Shown here: positions 52,699 through 61,379 of the stretch, piece by piece
Numbering within the stretch: the stretch's first letter is position 1
How the letters are laid out: the number at the start of each line of letters is the position of its first letter
Source: CADEEN01 sp963840805
GTDB lineage: Bacteria; Pseudomonadota; Gammaproteobacteria; Burkholderiales; Burkholderiaceae_C
DNA length: 64,000 bases
Reading direction: 5' to 3'
NCBI GenBank assembly: GCA_963840805.1
Contig: CAWJAJ010000011.1
Span: 496,001 to 560,000, forward strand
The notes under the pieces: model-generated
Databases searched by the model: none
What the model saw: the letters and a program-made list of their open reading frames with translations, nothing else
What the model was told of the DNA's origin: nothing
Made by a program: the position numbers and the translations under genes

Positions 52699-53091
52699 GT
52701 GACCATACTTGTAGCCTACGTGCCACGTCCGGAAGGGCATGCCGCCCTGGACAAAGGTCTGGAAATCGCAAAGCGCCGTCAGGAACGATTGCTGGTGGTG
52801 AATGCTGGTCCCGGCGGCACGAAAGAAGATCGATCGTTGGCGGATGTTCGAGATGTTGAGCGAGTCGAGGAATTGCTCGCGAACTCCGGTCTCGACGCCG
52901 AATTCAAGCAGTTTGTTCGGGGTGAGAACGCTGTCTCAGAAATTGAAACACTGATCAACTCTCTACAAGTCTCGTTGCTCATCATCGGCCTGCGCAAACG
53001 CTCGGCCGTCGGGAAACTCATTCTCGGCAGCGTCGCCCAGAATCTGCTGCTGTCCGTTCCATGTCCGGTATTGGCAGTAAAGGCGAGCTAG
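52699..53091 (+). CDS. Universal stress protein, second copy
   Basis: 130 residues from GTG with AAGGAGAGAA upstream. VTILVAYVPRPEGHAALDKGLEIAKRR, then LLIIGLRKRSAVGKLILGSVAQNLLLSVPCPVLAVKAS. It has the (G/R)KRS.VGK..LGS.A..LL....CPVL pattern of UspF/UspG-like proteins, with the G-x-K-R-S loop. Short for the family. Placed directly after the att-like repeat. Confidence 0.88.
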   Translation: MTILVAYVPRPEGHAALDKGLEIAKRRQERLLVVNAGPGGTKEDRSLADVRDVERVEELLANSGLDAEFKQFVRGENAVSEIETLINSLQVSLLIIGLRKRSAVGKLILGSVAQNLLLSVPCPVLAVKAS

Positions 53092-53220
53092 TCTTCTGCT
53101 CTTGTCTTGTCGCAAAGTGACCTGACTTCGTCACGGCATCTATCAAGCGCCCGGACGCACCCCTTCGGAAGCGGCCAACGGCGACGGCGGCGCCACTTCT
53201 CGAGCCGCGAATGCGCAGCG

Positions 53221-54084
53221 TCATTGCGGTTTGTGATGGGCGTGCGAAGTGGTCCCGTGATGGCCACAGGCTTCGCAGACGTAGGCCGTGCCTGACGCGC
53301 TGGATTCGATGATGGCCGCGATGACGATCGCGGTGGGCAATGCGAACACCCCGACGCCGAACACCGAGACCAGCGCAGCGAAAAGTCGCCCCAGCCGTGT
53401 CAACGGCACCATGTCGCCGTAGCCGATGGTGTTGAAGGTGACGCTTGCCCACCAGAAGGAGGCAGGGATGCTGCTGAACACTTCGGGCTGGCGCTCATGC
53501 TCGATCTGGTACAGCAGCGAGGCCGAGAGGTAGACGAACATCGCCATCAGCGCCACCGAGACGAGAAGCAGTTCTTTGCGCCTGGCCAGCGACACGGCGA
53601 GCCGGTCGAGCGCAGCCTCGAATTCGTACAGGTGCAGGATCTTCAGCAGCCGCACCAGGCGCACCACGCGCAGGAAGCGCAGGTCCCAGGGCGTCCAGTA
53701 GGTCAGGATGGCCACCAGGTCGAGCAGTGCCAGCGGCTGCCTCGCGTAGCGCAGCCGTCCCCACACGGGCCTGGACAGGTGATGCTGCTCGACACATGTC
53801 CACACCCGCGCCGTGTACTCGATGATGAAGAGGCCGGTCGACACCGCCTCGAACCACCAGAGCGTGGTCGCCAGCGTGCGGTTGAGACCCGGCACGCTCT
53901 CCAGGGTAACGGACACCGCATTGGCGATGATGAGCGCGGCCAGGAAGTAGTTGGCCCAACGCGCAGCGGGGTTGCCTGGATCCGGCGCGTGAAGGATGGC
54001 GAACAGTCGGGCACGCATGCGCCGCACGGTGTTTGGTTCCGCTCGACCAGACTCGAAGTGCGGCACGGTTGGATCGTTCAGCAT
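53221..54084 (-). CDS. Voltage-gated-type K+ channel (6TM) with His/Cys tail
   Basis: 287 residues, intact. Six membrane segments; S4 with arginines in RFLRVVRLVRLLKILHLYE; pore with the selectivity filter TFNTIGYGDMVPLT between S5 and S6; LFAALVSVFGVGVFALPTAIVIAAI is S6. The C-terminal tail CEACGHHGTTSHAHH is metal-binding-like. Start ATG 54084 has GGAGAGG seven bases upstream; an upstream ATG at 54126 has none. Convergent with the second USP gene. Confidence 0.9.
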   Translation of the reverse strand: MLNDPTVPHFESGRAEPNTVRRMRARLFAILHAPDPGNPAARWANYFLAALIIANAVSVTLESVPGLNRTLATTLWWFEAVSTGLFIIEYTARVWTCVEQHHLSRPVWGRLRYARQPLALLDLVAILTYWTPWDLRFLRVVRLVRLLKILHLYEFEAALDRLAVSLARRKELLLVSVALMAMFVYLSASLLYQIEHERQPEVFSSIPASFWWASVTFNTIGYGDMVPLTRLGRLFAALVSVFGVGVFALPTAIVIAAIIESSASGTAYVCEACGHHGTTSHAHHKPQ

Positions 54085-54132
54085 GGCCTCTCCGTGCAAC
54101 TGGGCCGCATTCTGCCCAATCGGCATTGCACA

Positions 54133-54516
54133 TGGTCGGGTCGATCAGTCGTCACTCGTGGATCGGCCACGAGCGCCCCAGCTGGCTGGGCCTGTCCGTC
54201 ATGCTCGTCAACCTGCCCGTCGTCGCGCCGATGCTTCAAGTGGTTCGCCGCCGCGGAGGTATCAGCCGGATGCCGCCTGCCTTCTCGCAGGCGGACGCCG
54301 GCCAACGCCCGCAGTTGCCAATCCCGGGCTGAACACGATCGGTTGAACCTGCAGGCGTCTTGGCCAGGCGCGGGGGGAACCAGGCATTCATTGCCAATCA
54401 AGTGGCGGCGACGAGCGCGTTCAGCCCGGCGACGACCGCCGACCGCCTATGTGGTCGGCGCGATGAACCATTTCGCGTTCCTTGCCGAGTACCTGCGCGC
54501 TTTCGTCTGAAGCCCG
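54133..54516. other. 384 bases without a recognised gene
   Basis: A plus frame MVGSISRHSWIGHERPSWLGLSVML carries one possible membrane helix and another frame ends MNHFAFLAEYLRAFV, but neither has clear family features and both are interrupted. Possibly a decayed small membrane protein. Confidence 0.35.
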
Positions 54517-54786
54517 TCAATCACGCGAGTTCTCGGGGCCGTCCTGCTTTGGCGCGAACAACTCATCGAACAGTTCGCCAGGCAACGTGTCTGGATCTTC
54601 TTTCACGTCGGTGCCGTCCAACAAGTCATACGACGAAGTCACCCAAGTGCCGTAGGACACCTCGGGCAGGGGGTCTTTGGGCGCCGGAATCACCGGCGCA
54701 GTCTTGACGACCCACTCCCCCATTGGAGCGCCCTGACTGATGCGCCAGACCTTCTTTGCTGGCTCCGTTGGCTTGGGCCGAAACAT
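54517..54786 (-). CDS. Small acidic hypothetical protein
   Basis: 89 residues: FRPKPTEPAKKVWRISQGAPMGEWV, VSYGTWVTSSYDLLDGTDVKE, LPGELFDELFA. Pattern W..S..DLL.G..V.E...T.P..L.DELF is seen in unnamed small proteins. Strongly acidic C-terminal half. Function unknown. Confidence 0.5.
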   Translation of the reverse strand: MFRPKPTEPAKKVWRISQGAPMGEWVVKTAPVIPAPKDPLPEVSYGTWVTSSYDLLDGTDVKEDPDTLPGELFDELFAPKQDGPENSRD

Positions 54787-54946
54787 AGACACCCCCGGCT
54801 GGTTCACGCAATGCGGCTTCGCTGCGCGTCCATACAGTAGCCATTGTGACCGCTCGCGACAAGAGCGAACCCCTAAATTGTCGCCGGGCCGCCCTGGAGG
54901 AAGTCGATCGGGCCGATGCGCGCCGCGGCATCGGGGACCGCGTGGC

Positions 54947-55369
54947 TTACTTCACCTGCAACTGGTTCAGGTACTCCAGCAGCGCCATGATGCGTGTCCG
55001 CACATAGACGGCCTGGTTGTACGGCAGTTCGGGCAGGCTTTCAGCCGCCTGGATGGTGTAGTCGAGGCCCCAGACCGGCATGTCACGTGTACCGTGCCCC
55101 TTTCCCGCGCCCTCGATGGTCTCGTAGGTTCGGCTGACGGGAAAGACACCGCCGTTGCGCTGCGCGAGCGTCGTCAGGTTCGGCAGGCTGCGCTTGAGCT
55201 GTTCGGCATAGGGCCCGGCGCCCTTGCCGTCCTTGCCATGGCACACCGCGCACTTGGTTTCGAACTCGCGCTTGCCAAGATCCACTTTCGGCTGCGCGAG
55301 CGCGGTCGCGGCGATCGAACACACCGCAAACGCAACGGCCGCGGCCAGCAAAGACCCGTTGGATCGCAT
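54947..55369 (-). CDS. Monoheme c-type cytochrome
   Basis: 140 residues, intact. Signal peptide to ATALAQ, heme site CAVCH (about residue 40), GKDGKGAGPYAEQLKRSLPNLTTLAQRNGGVF, and a distal Met in DMPVWGL as sixth ligand. Periplasmic single-heme electron carrier. AGGAGG before ATG. A TTGAC-N4-GTCAA dyad lies 81 bases upstream, suggesting FNR/NnrR-type oxygen or nitrogen-oxide control. Confidence 0.9.
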   Translation of the reverse strand: MRSNGSLLAAAVAFAVCSIAATALAQPKVDLGKREFETKCAVCHGKDGKGAGPYAEQLKRSLPNLTTLAQRNGGVFPVSRTYETIEGAGKGHGTRDMPVWGLDYTIQAAESLPELPYNQAVYVRTRIMALLEYLNQLQVK

Positions 55370-55449
55370 CTTGACCTCCTTGGGTGTCGGGGGTGGGACA
55401 TCGGTGTTCCGTCCGGCAGCCAATATCGACGCGCCGCGCCGCTTTTGAC

Positions 55450-55463
55450 TTGACGTCTGTCAA
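55450..55463. promoter_or_regulatory. FNR/CRP-family-like dyad upstream of the cytochrome
   Basis: TTGAC, GTCT, GTCAA: a perfect half-site pair with a four-base spacer, 81 bases upstream of the cytochrome ATG, in the position for a class I/II activator. The same form is present upstream of the Bug transporter at 60055. Confidence 0.45.
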
Positions 55464-55673
55464 CGATGATGTGCCGCCCAGTGCCGCCCGCTGCGCGGGC
55501 GCGCACGGCATTGACCGCAGCAAGGTAACCGTCTGGAGACGGTAGCGACACTCGCGAAGCGGGATTGCGCGAGCCGCGGCGAAATCGTCGGAATGGATCA
55601 GGGATCAGCACCGGACAGCAGGGCTGTCGGGCATATGCGCGACACATATCGCCGCGGCTGCGACAATACGCCC

Positions 55674-55877
55674 ATGACCAAAGTCACCAGTAGCAAGCTC
55701 TCTGCCGATGGCCTTCGGTACGGCGCCAAATCACCGGGCTCGCCTTTCCTCAGCGCGGGCAACACACGCTCTTGCTTCCTGTGCGGGACGCATCGGCCAC
55801 AAAGCCAGTTGCGGTCGAGGCGCCTGCTCGGACGCAGCGAGATGGTTTGCGCGCCGAGTTGCAACAGCATCGAGTAA
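55674..55877 (+). CDS. Small zinc-ribbon-like Cys protein
   Basis: 67 residues: MTKVTSSKLSADGLRYG, then SCFLCGTHRPQSQLRSRRLLGRSEMVCAPSC. The CxxCG.HRP...L..RR.LGRS..VCAPSC pattern is a short conserved motif I have seen in Burkholderiales proteins; four cysteines could bind zinc. Function unknown. Confidence 0.6.
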   Translation: MTKVTSSKLSADGLRYGAKSPGSPFLSAGNTRSCFLCGTHRPQSQLRSRRLLGRSEMVCAPSCNSIE

Positions 55878-55957
55878 CGGCATTCTGACCAGGCGCTTGC
55901 CGTGGCGCCCGTTGTCATGACGCCGCGGCAGTGAAACCAGCGCCGATGGCGCCGGTT

Positions 55958-56227
55958 TCACACGCGTCTTGCCAGCGGGCCCAATGTCAGTCGCTCCAGC
56001 GCGCCGAGTGCGCGCTCGAAGTCACGCGACGCCAATATCGAGCACTCGATGAGGCCGGCCTGAACCCCGTGCGCATATTGCGCCCGCGCCACATCGAAGG
56101 GCAGCGCCAACAGGCCCACGCCCGCCTGCACCGTCGCGGACACGCTCTCTGAAACCGTCGATGGGCCTGCCCACGCGAGGGGCCTGGCCAACGCCGCACT
56201 TCTTGCCATCAGCGGTAACGGCGACAT
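55958..56227 (-). CDS. Small helical protein, phasin-like
   Basis: 89 residues, MSPLPLMARSAALARPLAWAG, then TVQAGVGLLALPFDVARAQYAHGVQAGLIECSILASRDFERALGALERL. Helical and weakly similar to small phasins; could coat granules or bind membranes. It starts 10 bases after the DUF3563 stop on the same strand, so both are probably co-transcribed. Confidence 0.45.
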   Translation of the reverse strand: MSPLPLMARSAALARPLAWAGPSTVSESVSATVQAGVGLLALPFDVARAQYAHGVQAGLIECSILASRDFERALGALERLTLGPLARRV

Positions 56228-56237
56228 GCGTCCAACC

Positions 56238-56420
56238 TCAACGCAGACCCAGCGAGAAGATCAGGTCTTGCGAGGCATTTCGGCCACGCTGATCGATCTC
56301 GCGCATGCGACGTTCCAGATCGTAGATATCCACCGATTCGGCCAGATACGCCTCGTCGCGGACATGCTGCGGCTCGATCCTAGGCATCAGTGCTTTGATG
56401 AGTTCGAAAAGTTTTGACAT
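56238..56420 (-). CDS. DUF3563 family protein
   Basis: 60 residues: MSKLFELIKALMPRIEPQ, VRDEAYLAESVDIYDLERRMREIDQRG. The D.YLA.S.DI.DLE.RMR..D pattern is DUF3563, a short family common in Burkholderiales, with no known function. The stretch before the start is an A/T run and GGGGG, a poor ribosome site; a TTG at 56438 is an alternative start. Confidence 0.8.
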   Translation of the reverse strand: MSKLFELIKALMPRIEPQHVRDEAYLAESVDIYDLERRMREIDQRGRNASQDLIFSLGLR

Positions 56421-56500
56421 TAAAAAACCCCCTTGCAATCAAGACATTAGCATAGATAAGGGTTAACCCTTAACCTTCAAGGGCTGCGGGCGGTAAATGG

Positions 56501-56587
56501 GAGGAATGGGCCCACGACAGCAATGCCGTGTTCGAGCGCACCGACAACTCGAAAGCGCCGCATTGGGCGGTGAAGGCGGACGACTAG
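56501..56587 (+). pseudogene. Possible remnant of a polyphosphate kinase 2 C-terminus
   Basis: Frame EEWAHDSNAVFERTDNSKAPHWAVKADD then TAG, with no upstream coding part. The pattern resembles the end of PPK2 proteins (Y..MF..TD...APW.VV.ADD). If so, it is a truncated leftover. 28 residues only, so weak. Confidence 0.3.
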
Positions 56588-56719
56588 AAACCGCCATGCG
56601 GCTTCAATGCATCCTTCATCTGCTCAGGGCGTGTGGGGGCTCTTTGCCTTGCTTGTGCATCAGCACGACGGCGGACTGACGCGAATCTCGAACGGTCCGG
56701 CGTGCCGGAACAGGATCAA

Positions 56720-56932
56720 TCACCGCCCGCGCGGCGGCGCCGTCGGCGGGTTCTGCGTGTCGGTGACGTGCTCGTCTTCCGAGACTTCGACGATGTCGAG
56801 CCCCTCTTCCAGCTCGATCATGGAATCGAGCCAGAAGTTGTGATGGGTGGGCGCGTCGAACAAAGCAATTGCAGGATTCCGGCTGGCGTCCGACAACGGT
56901 GCTCGAATCTCCTGAACGTGCAGTCTCAACAT
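56720..56932 (-). CDS. Small acidic hypothetical protein
   Basis: 70 residues with AAGGAG before ATG: MLRLHVQEIRAPLSDASRNP, HHNFWLDSMIELEEGLDIVEVSEDEHV. Alternating strands, acidic tail. Unrecognised; probably cytosolic. Confidence 0.5.
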   Translation of the reverse strand: MLRLHVQEIRAPLSDASRNPAIALFDAPTHHNFWLDSMIELEEGLDIVEVSEDEHVTDTQNPPTAPPRGR

Positions 56933-57264
56933 GGCAACTCCTTGACGGCGGGCCTGCTCGTACCCACCCAATCGCAAACATACCGGTGTGCAACTTGCCT
57001 CGTCCACCCATCAGATCAAATTGACTCGCAAAAACCGGCGCGAGGGCGCGACTCGGCGAAAGTCCCGCACCGCGTCAGCGGAATGCGGCCAGGACCGTGA
57101 CGACGTTCCCACGTCGTCTCGCAGACAAGGTCGGGGGCATGCGGGCCCAGGGGCTCCGGCTCTCGGTCACCTCACCGGCCAGCGCGCTGCGCCTGGCTTG
57201 ACGCGAAACGAGTTGGCATGATCCCGCCTTAAGCTGCGCAGTCCAGCATTGAGCAGAAGGTGCA

Positions 57265-57906
57265 GTGCATATGTGCCCGCCCGCGGGATCCGGCGTGAAT
57301 GACGTAGCGAGCAGCTGGCGCACTGGAATCAAGGTGGCCACCGCAATCTTCGCCCTGGTGGTGCCGGCCGCACCCGCGCTGGCGCAGCCGCTCACGTGCT
57401 TTCCGCCACCGATCGATACCTGCGGCAAGGGCGTGGTGCGCGGCGCCACCGAAGGGGTCGAGTGGACGGCCTGGTGGATCGAGTCGAACTTCGAATGGCG
57501 CCGCGTCCACTGGTATCGCCTGCTCGATGCGCCCGCGAGGCTGGCCGAGCCCGGCGCCAGTGCGCCAACGAGACCGTCCGGGGCCGTGTCGGCAGCCAGC
57601 GCAGTCAATGACCGGATGCGCTCATGCAATGAGGCGCCGCACAAGGAGGCGCTGGCCGCCTGCCGCGCGATGATCCTGGCCAGTAACCGGACCTTGCCGC
57701 CAGCCATCCTCTACAACGTCGAGCGCGCGAATAGGCGGGACGACACGCGACCCGGTTATCGGCGCAGTGCCGTCGGTGCGCTTGTCGCCGATGGCCAGCG
57801 CCATCGGGCCGGCGCGTGGTGCGAATGCTGGCGCGGCGCCGTCAATACGACGCAATACTGCCTGGTGTCGTGCAATGGCGGAAGGCCGTCGGCGGAAGGC
57901 GAGAAC
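57265..57906 (+). CDS. Secreted Cys-containing protein, in frame with nat
   Basis: About 214 residues from GTG 57265 or ATG 57271, signal peptide near residues 17-39 (IKVATAIFALVVPAAPALAQ), then LTCFPPPIDTCGKGV, WTAWWIESNFEWRRVHWYRLL, MRSCNEAPHKEALAACRAMILASNRTL. Coding character weakens after about 57735. No stop separates it from the nat ATG, so as written one 483-residue chain is encoded. A lost stop or small indel is likely. Function unknown. Confidence 0.45.
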
Positions 57907-58716
57907 ATGACCGGATCTTTCGACCTCGACGCGTACCTCGACCGAGTCCAGTGGGGCGGCGCGATTCGGCAAGACCTGGACACCCTGACCGGGCTGCTCC
58001 GCGCGCACATGCGAAGGATCCCCTTCGAAAACCTGGATGTCCTGCTGGGCCGGCCGGTTCGACTCGACTTGGAGGGCATCCAGGACAAGCTGGTTCGTGC
58101 GTCACGGGGCGGCTACTGCTTCGAGCACGCAACGCTGTTCGCGGCAGCGCTGGAGCAGCTCGGCTTCAAGCCGATTCGGCACACGGGGCGGGTCGTCGTC
58201 GTCGTGCCGCGTGCCGCGGCGCCCCGAACGCACATGTTTCTTACCGTTCCGCTCGCCGAGGGCACTTTCGTCGTCGACCCTGGCTTCGGCGCACTCGCGC
58301 CGCGGGTCCCCGTGCCGCTGGCGGACGGCATACCAGCGCGAATCGACGACGAGGCCCACTGGATGGCTCGGGACGGCCGCTACTGGGTGCTGCACGCTCA
58401 GGTCGGCGCGAAGTCCGTCGAGGCTTGGGCCTCGACCGCGGAGGAGGAGTACCCGGTGGACTTCGAGATGGGGAATCACTTCACGTCGACCCATCCGAAA
58501 TCACCGTTCGTCAATCGAGTCATGATGCGCGCCATCACCGATGACGGCCGCGTCACGGTCATGAACCGCGACGTCACGTTCTGGCGCGGCAACACGGCTG
58601 AATCGACACAACTTGCGGATCGCGCGGCGCTCGGAGCCCTGCTCGTCGAGCATTTCGGCTTCGACCTTCCGGAGGTGGCCCGGCTTCGCGTGCCGTCGAT
58701 TCCAGAGTGGGCCTGA
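57907..58716 (+). CDS. nat: Arylamine N-acetyltransferase
   Basis: 269 residues with GGAAGG upstream of ATG. Transfers acetyl from acetyl-CoA to arylamines and hydrazines. Catalytic triad Cys71 (GGYCFEH), His109 (RTHMF) and Asp124 (VDPGFG), with spacing normal for the family. RIPFENLDVLLGRP is the family N-terminal motif. Frame intact. It can be read in frame with the preceding secreted ORF but has its own ribosome site. Confidence 0.93.
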   Translation: MTGSFDLDAYLDRVQWGGAIRQDLDTLTGLLRAHMRRIPFENLDVLLGRPVRLDLEGIQDKLVRASRGGYCFEHATLFAAALEQLGFKPIRHTGRVVVVVPRAAAPRTHMFLTVPLAEGTFVVDPGFGALAPRVPVPLADGIPARIDDEAHWMARDGRYWVLHAQVGAKSVEAWASTAEEEYPVDFEMGNHFTSTHPKSPFVNRVMMRAITDDGRVTVMNRDVTFWRGNTAESTQLADRAALGALLVEHFGFDLPEVARLRVPSIPEWA

Positions 58717-58736
58717 GCACCGCCGGCGCGCGCGAG

Positions 58737-58943
58737 TCACTCGCGCGGCGGCGGTGGCTCGTGCGTCAACGCGCCCCACTCGGAGTTGGTCATCTCGCGC
58801 TCGACGACATCGGGCTTGCGCGATTCGAGATTGCGCCGCCGTTCGGGCTTGCCCGGGCGGGCGACATCGACCTTGCGTCGATCCACACCCGAGCGACGAT
58901 CCGCTTCGCCAGACTCTTGGCCGCTTCGTGCCCGATACATCAT
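58737..58943 (-). CDS. Small charged hypothetical protein
   Basis: 68 residues: MMYRARSGQESGEADRRSGVDRRKVDVA, RKPDVVEREMTNSEWGALTHEP. GGGGAG is placed before the start. The DRRSG.DRRK and E..M..SEW..L segments recur in unnamed short proteins of Burkholderiales. Convergent with nat, 20 bases apart. Confidence 0.55.
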   Translation of the reverse strand: MMYRARSGQESGEADRRSGVDRRKVDVARPGKPERRRNLESRKPDVVEREMTNSEWGALTHEPPPPRE

Positions 58944-59057
58944 GCGACGATCTCCCCACCTCCATTCTGCGCGCGTTGTGAGTCTACTTGCCGGTCGATC
59001 GGCAATCGATGGTCGACCTTCCCGGCACAGGGTCACCAGGCGCGTTGACCGGGTTGT

Positions 59058-59627
59058 CTAAGGCGCCGGTATTCGGGCCAGCACTTGCAGGGCACCTGCG
59101 GTTTCGGCACGCAGCACGAGGCCCTCGCCGGCACCGGTGTTCTGACCGACCAAGTCCGACAGCACGAACATGTGGGTGATCCAGACCTCGAAGCGACCGC
59201 GCTGCAGTGATGCCGCCTCCACCGCGTGGTGCAATTCGCGCAATGACACGGCGTTGGTGGTCTCGGGGGCTCCGCGCGGTGATCCCAGCGCTGCATACGC
59301 CTCGGCCTGGCCGAACGCGAGCGTTGCCGTGTCGACGCAGCGGCACCACGGGCTCGAGCGCACGCGCGCAGGCTGCAGCGAGCGTGACTTGAACCATGCG
59401 CCGATGCGGCGCGCCTGGGCGCGGCCCTCCTCGCTCAGGTTGCGCTGCGTGCGGCAGTCGCCGAGCACGAATCCAGGCGGATCGAACGTCCCCGGTGCCA
59501 GTGCGTGGCGAAAAGCGACCACGACGCCGCCCGCGCGCAGCGCGGTCTCGGCGTCACCGTCTGCCGCTCGGAGCTGCATTGCCGGCCAAGCCAGGCCGGC
59601 GGCGAGCAGGTGGCGCCGCCCGATCAC
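59058..59627 (-). CDS. Exported histidine phosphatase family protein
   Basis: 189 residues from GTG. N-terminus MIGRRHLLAAGLAWPAMQLRA is a Tat-type signal. RHALAPGTFDPPGF carries the phospho-His of the RHG motif (here RHA), then RNLSEEGRAQARRIG, VRSSPWCRCVDTA, and WITHMFVLSDLVGQNTG with the second His. Periplasmic phosphatase; substrate unknown. GTGA overlaps the stop of the gene upstream, indicating coupling. Confidence 0.85.
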   Translation of the reverse strand: MIGRRHLLAAGLAWPAMQLRAADGDAETALRAGGVVVAFRHALAPGTFDPPGFVLGDCRTQRNLSEEGRAQARRIGAWFKSRSLQPARVRSSPWCRCVDTATLAFGQAEAYAALGSPRGAPETTNAVSLRELHHAVEAASLQRGRFEVWITHMFVLSDLVGQNTGAGEGLVLRAETAGALQVLARIPAP

Positions 59628-59835
59628 GGCACCCCCGCCGGCGGGAAGGCATGGCCACTGGCGGCAATCACCGCGCGGTCCACCGCCGGCAACGGGAACT
59701 CAGCGCTGCCGATCATCACGCCGCTGCATCTCCATGGTCATCGGGATCGAAGACGAACTGCACAGCCGCGATGATGCCCCGGCGATCGGCCGAAGGTCGG
59801 CGCGCTCGCAACGCCATGACGAAGCGCAGGGTCAT
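59624..59835 (-). CDS. Small hypothetical protein upstream of the phosphatase
   Basis: MTLRFVMALRARRPSADRRGIIAAVQFVFDPDDHGDAA, one shift near 59725, then VMIGSAEFPLPAVDRAVIAASGHAFPPAGVP. Its TGA overlaps the phosphatase GTG, so the pair is coupled. About 70 residues, unrecognised. Confidence 0.4.
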
Positions 59836-60053
59836 CCGCCGACGCACCGTAACACCCGCCCCGTGAACGCTTTCACTCCAGTTTTCCATGGCGTCCCAGC
59901 AAGGCATCGTCGATCGCCGTGGCCTGCCACCAGTCACAGGCCAGGGCATGCAGTTGCCTGTGCCGCGGGTTCGGGTTTACGACCATGCCCGATTGCCGCG
60001 GTCCACGTTATCAGTACAAATGCGGTGTGGATCGCGCCGCTATTTTTTGGGAA

Positions 60054-60069
60054 ATTGACTGCGGTCAAT
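60054..60069. promoter_or_regulatory. FNR/CRP-family-like dyad upstream of the Bug transporter
   Basis: ATTGAC, TGCG, GTCAAT: perfect inverted repeat within the 353-base leader (59836-60188) before the Bug gene, 120 bases from its ATG. Contains the TTGAC-N4-GTCAA core also found at 55450. No other gene was seen in this leader. Confidence 0.45.
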
Positions 60070-60188
60070 CACATCGAATGGACGTGCACCCGACCATCAC
60101 GCCACTCCGAAGTCCGACCAGATCGACGTCAGCAGCGATCGCCAGCCAATCCCTTATTCGACGTTCCGAATTTCCATCAGGAGACATC

Positions 60189-61215
60189 ATGTTCAGTTTT
60201 GCGAAGACGCGCTTCAGCCAATCGATCAAGCAGGCAACCGCGCTGGCGCTGGCCGCCGCCGCGCTCGTTGCAGCCGGCCCTGCGCGGGCCTGGGAGCCGA
60301 CCAAGCCGGTCGAGTTCGTCATCCCGGCCGGCACCGGCGGCGGGGCCGACCAGATGGCCCGCCTGATCCAGGGCATCGTCGTCAAGCACAAGCTGATGAA
60401 GGAGTCGATGGTCGTCGTCAACAAGTCGGGCGGTGCAGGAGCCGAGGGTTTCCTCTCGAGTCAAGGAAGCCAAGGGCGACCCCCACAAGCTCATCATCAC
60501 GCTGTCGAACCTCTTCACCACGCCGATGGCCACCGGCGTGCCGTTCAACTGGAAGGACATGACGCCGGTGTCGATGCTGGCCCTCGACCAGTTCGTGCTG
60601 TGGGTCAAGGCCGACGCACCCTACAAGACGGCAGCCGAGTACCTCGCGGCCGTCAAGGCGGCGGGCCCGCTGAAGTTCAAGATGGGCGGCACCGGCTCCA
60701 AGCAGGAAGACCAGATCATCACCGTCGGCCTCGAGAAGGCGACCGGCACGAAGTTCATCTACGTGCCGTACAAGGGCGGCGGTGAAGTGGCGGTGCAGCT
60801 GGTCGGCGGGCACATCAACTCGACGGTGAACAACCCGATCGAGGCCGTGGCCCAGTGGCGCGCGGGCGCGCTGCGCCCGCTGTGCGTATTCGACGACACG
60901 CGCATGCCCTACAAGGAGAAGGTGACCGACACGCAGTCGTGGAACGACATCCCGACCTGCAAGGAAGCCGGCGTGCCGACCGATTACGTGATGCTGCGCG
61001 GCATCTTCATGGCACCCGGCGTGACCGCCGAACAGACGGCCTACTACGTCGACCTGCTGAAGAAGGTGCGTGAGACGCCGGACTGGAAGGAGTACATGGA
61101 AAAGGGCGCGTTCAACACTACCGCGATGACCGGTACCGACTACGTCAAGTGGCTGTCGAACGCCGAGATCCTGCACCGCCAGTTGATGACCGAGGCCGGG
61201 TTCCTGGCGAAGTAG
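60189..61215 (+). CDS. Bug/TctC tripartite transporter substrate-binding protein
   Basis: About 341 residues. Signal peptide to ARA; EFVIPAGTGGGADQMARLIQGI, VVVNKSGGAGAEGF, then (frame change near 60460) VKEAKGDPHKLIITLSN, FIYVPYKGGGEVAVQLVGGHI and RGIFMAPGVTAEQT. Periplasmic Venus-flytrap binder of carboxylates or related acids for TctAB. The GTGGGADQ and YKGGGE loops are the carboxylate clamps of the Bug family. First gene of the operon. Confidence 0.9.
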
Positions 61216-61379
61216 AGATCGCCGGCGCGGCGGGCGTGCCTGGGGGCCGCACGCCGGCGCCGCGCGCCCGCTGCCAGAGGCCGACCGCACTCGCAGGTCG
61301 GTCGCTCGCAACTGCGCCGGCGCGCCGCGGCCGATGGCCGTGACACGCCGCCCCGCCCACCGCTTCGATGGAGCCAGCC

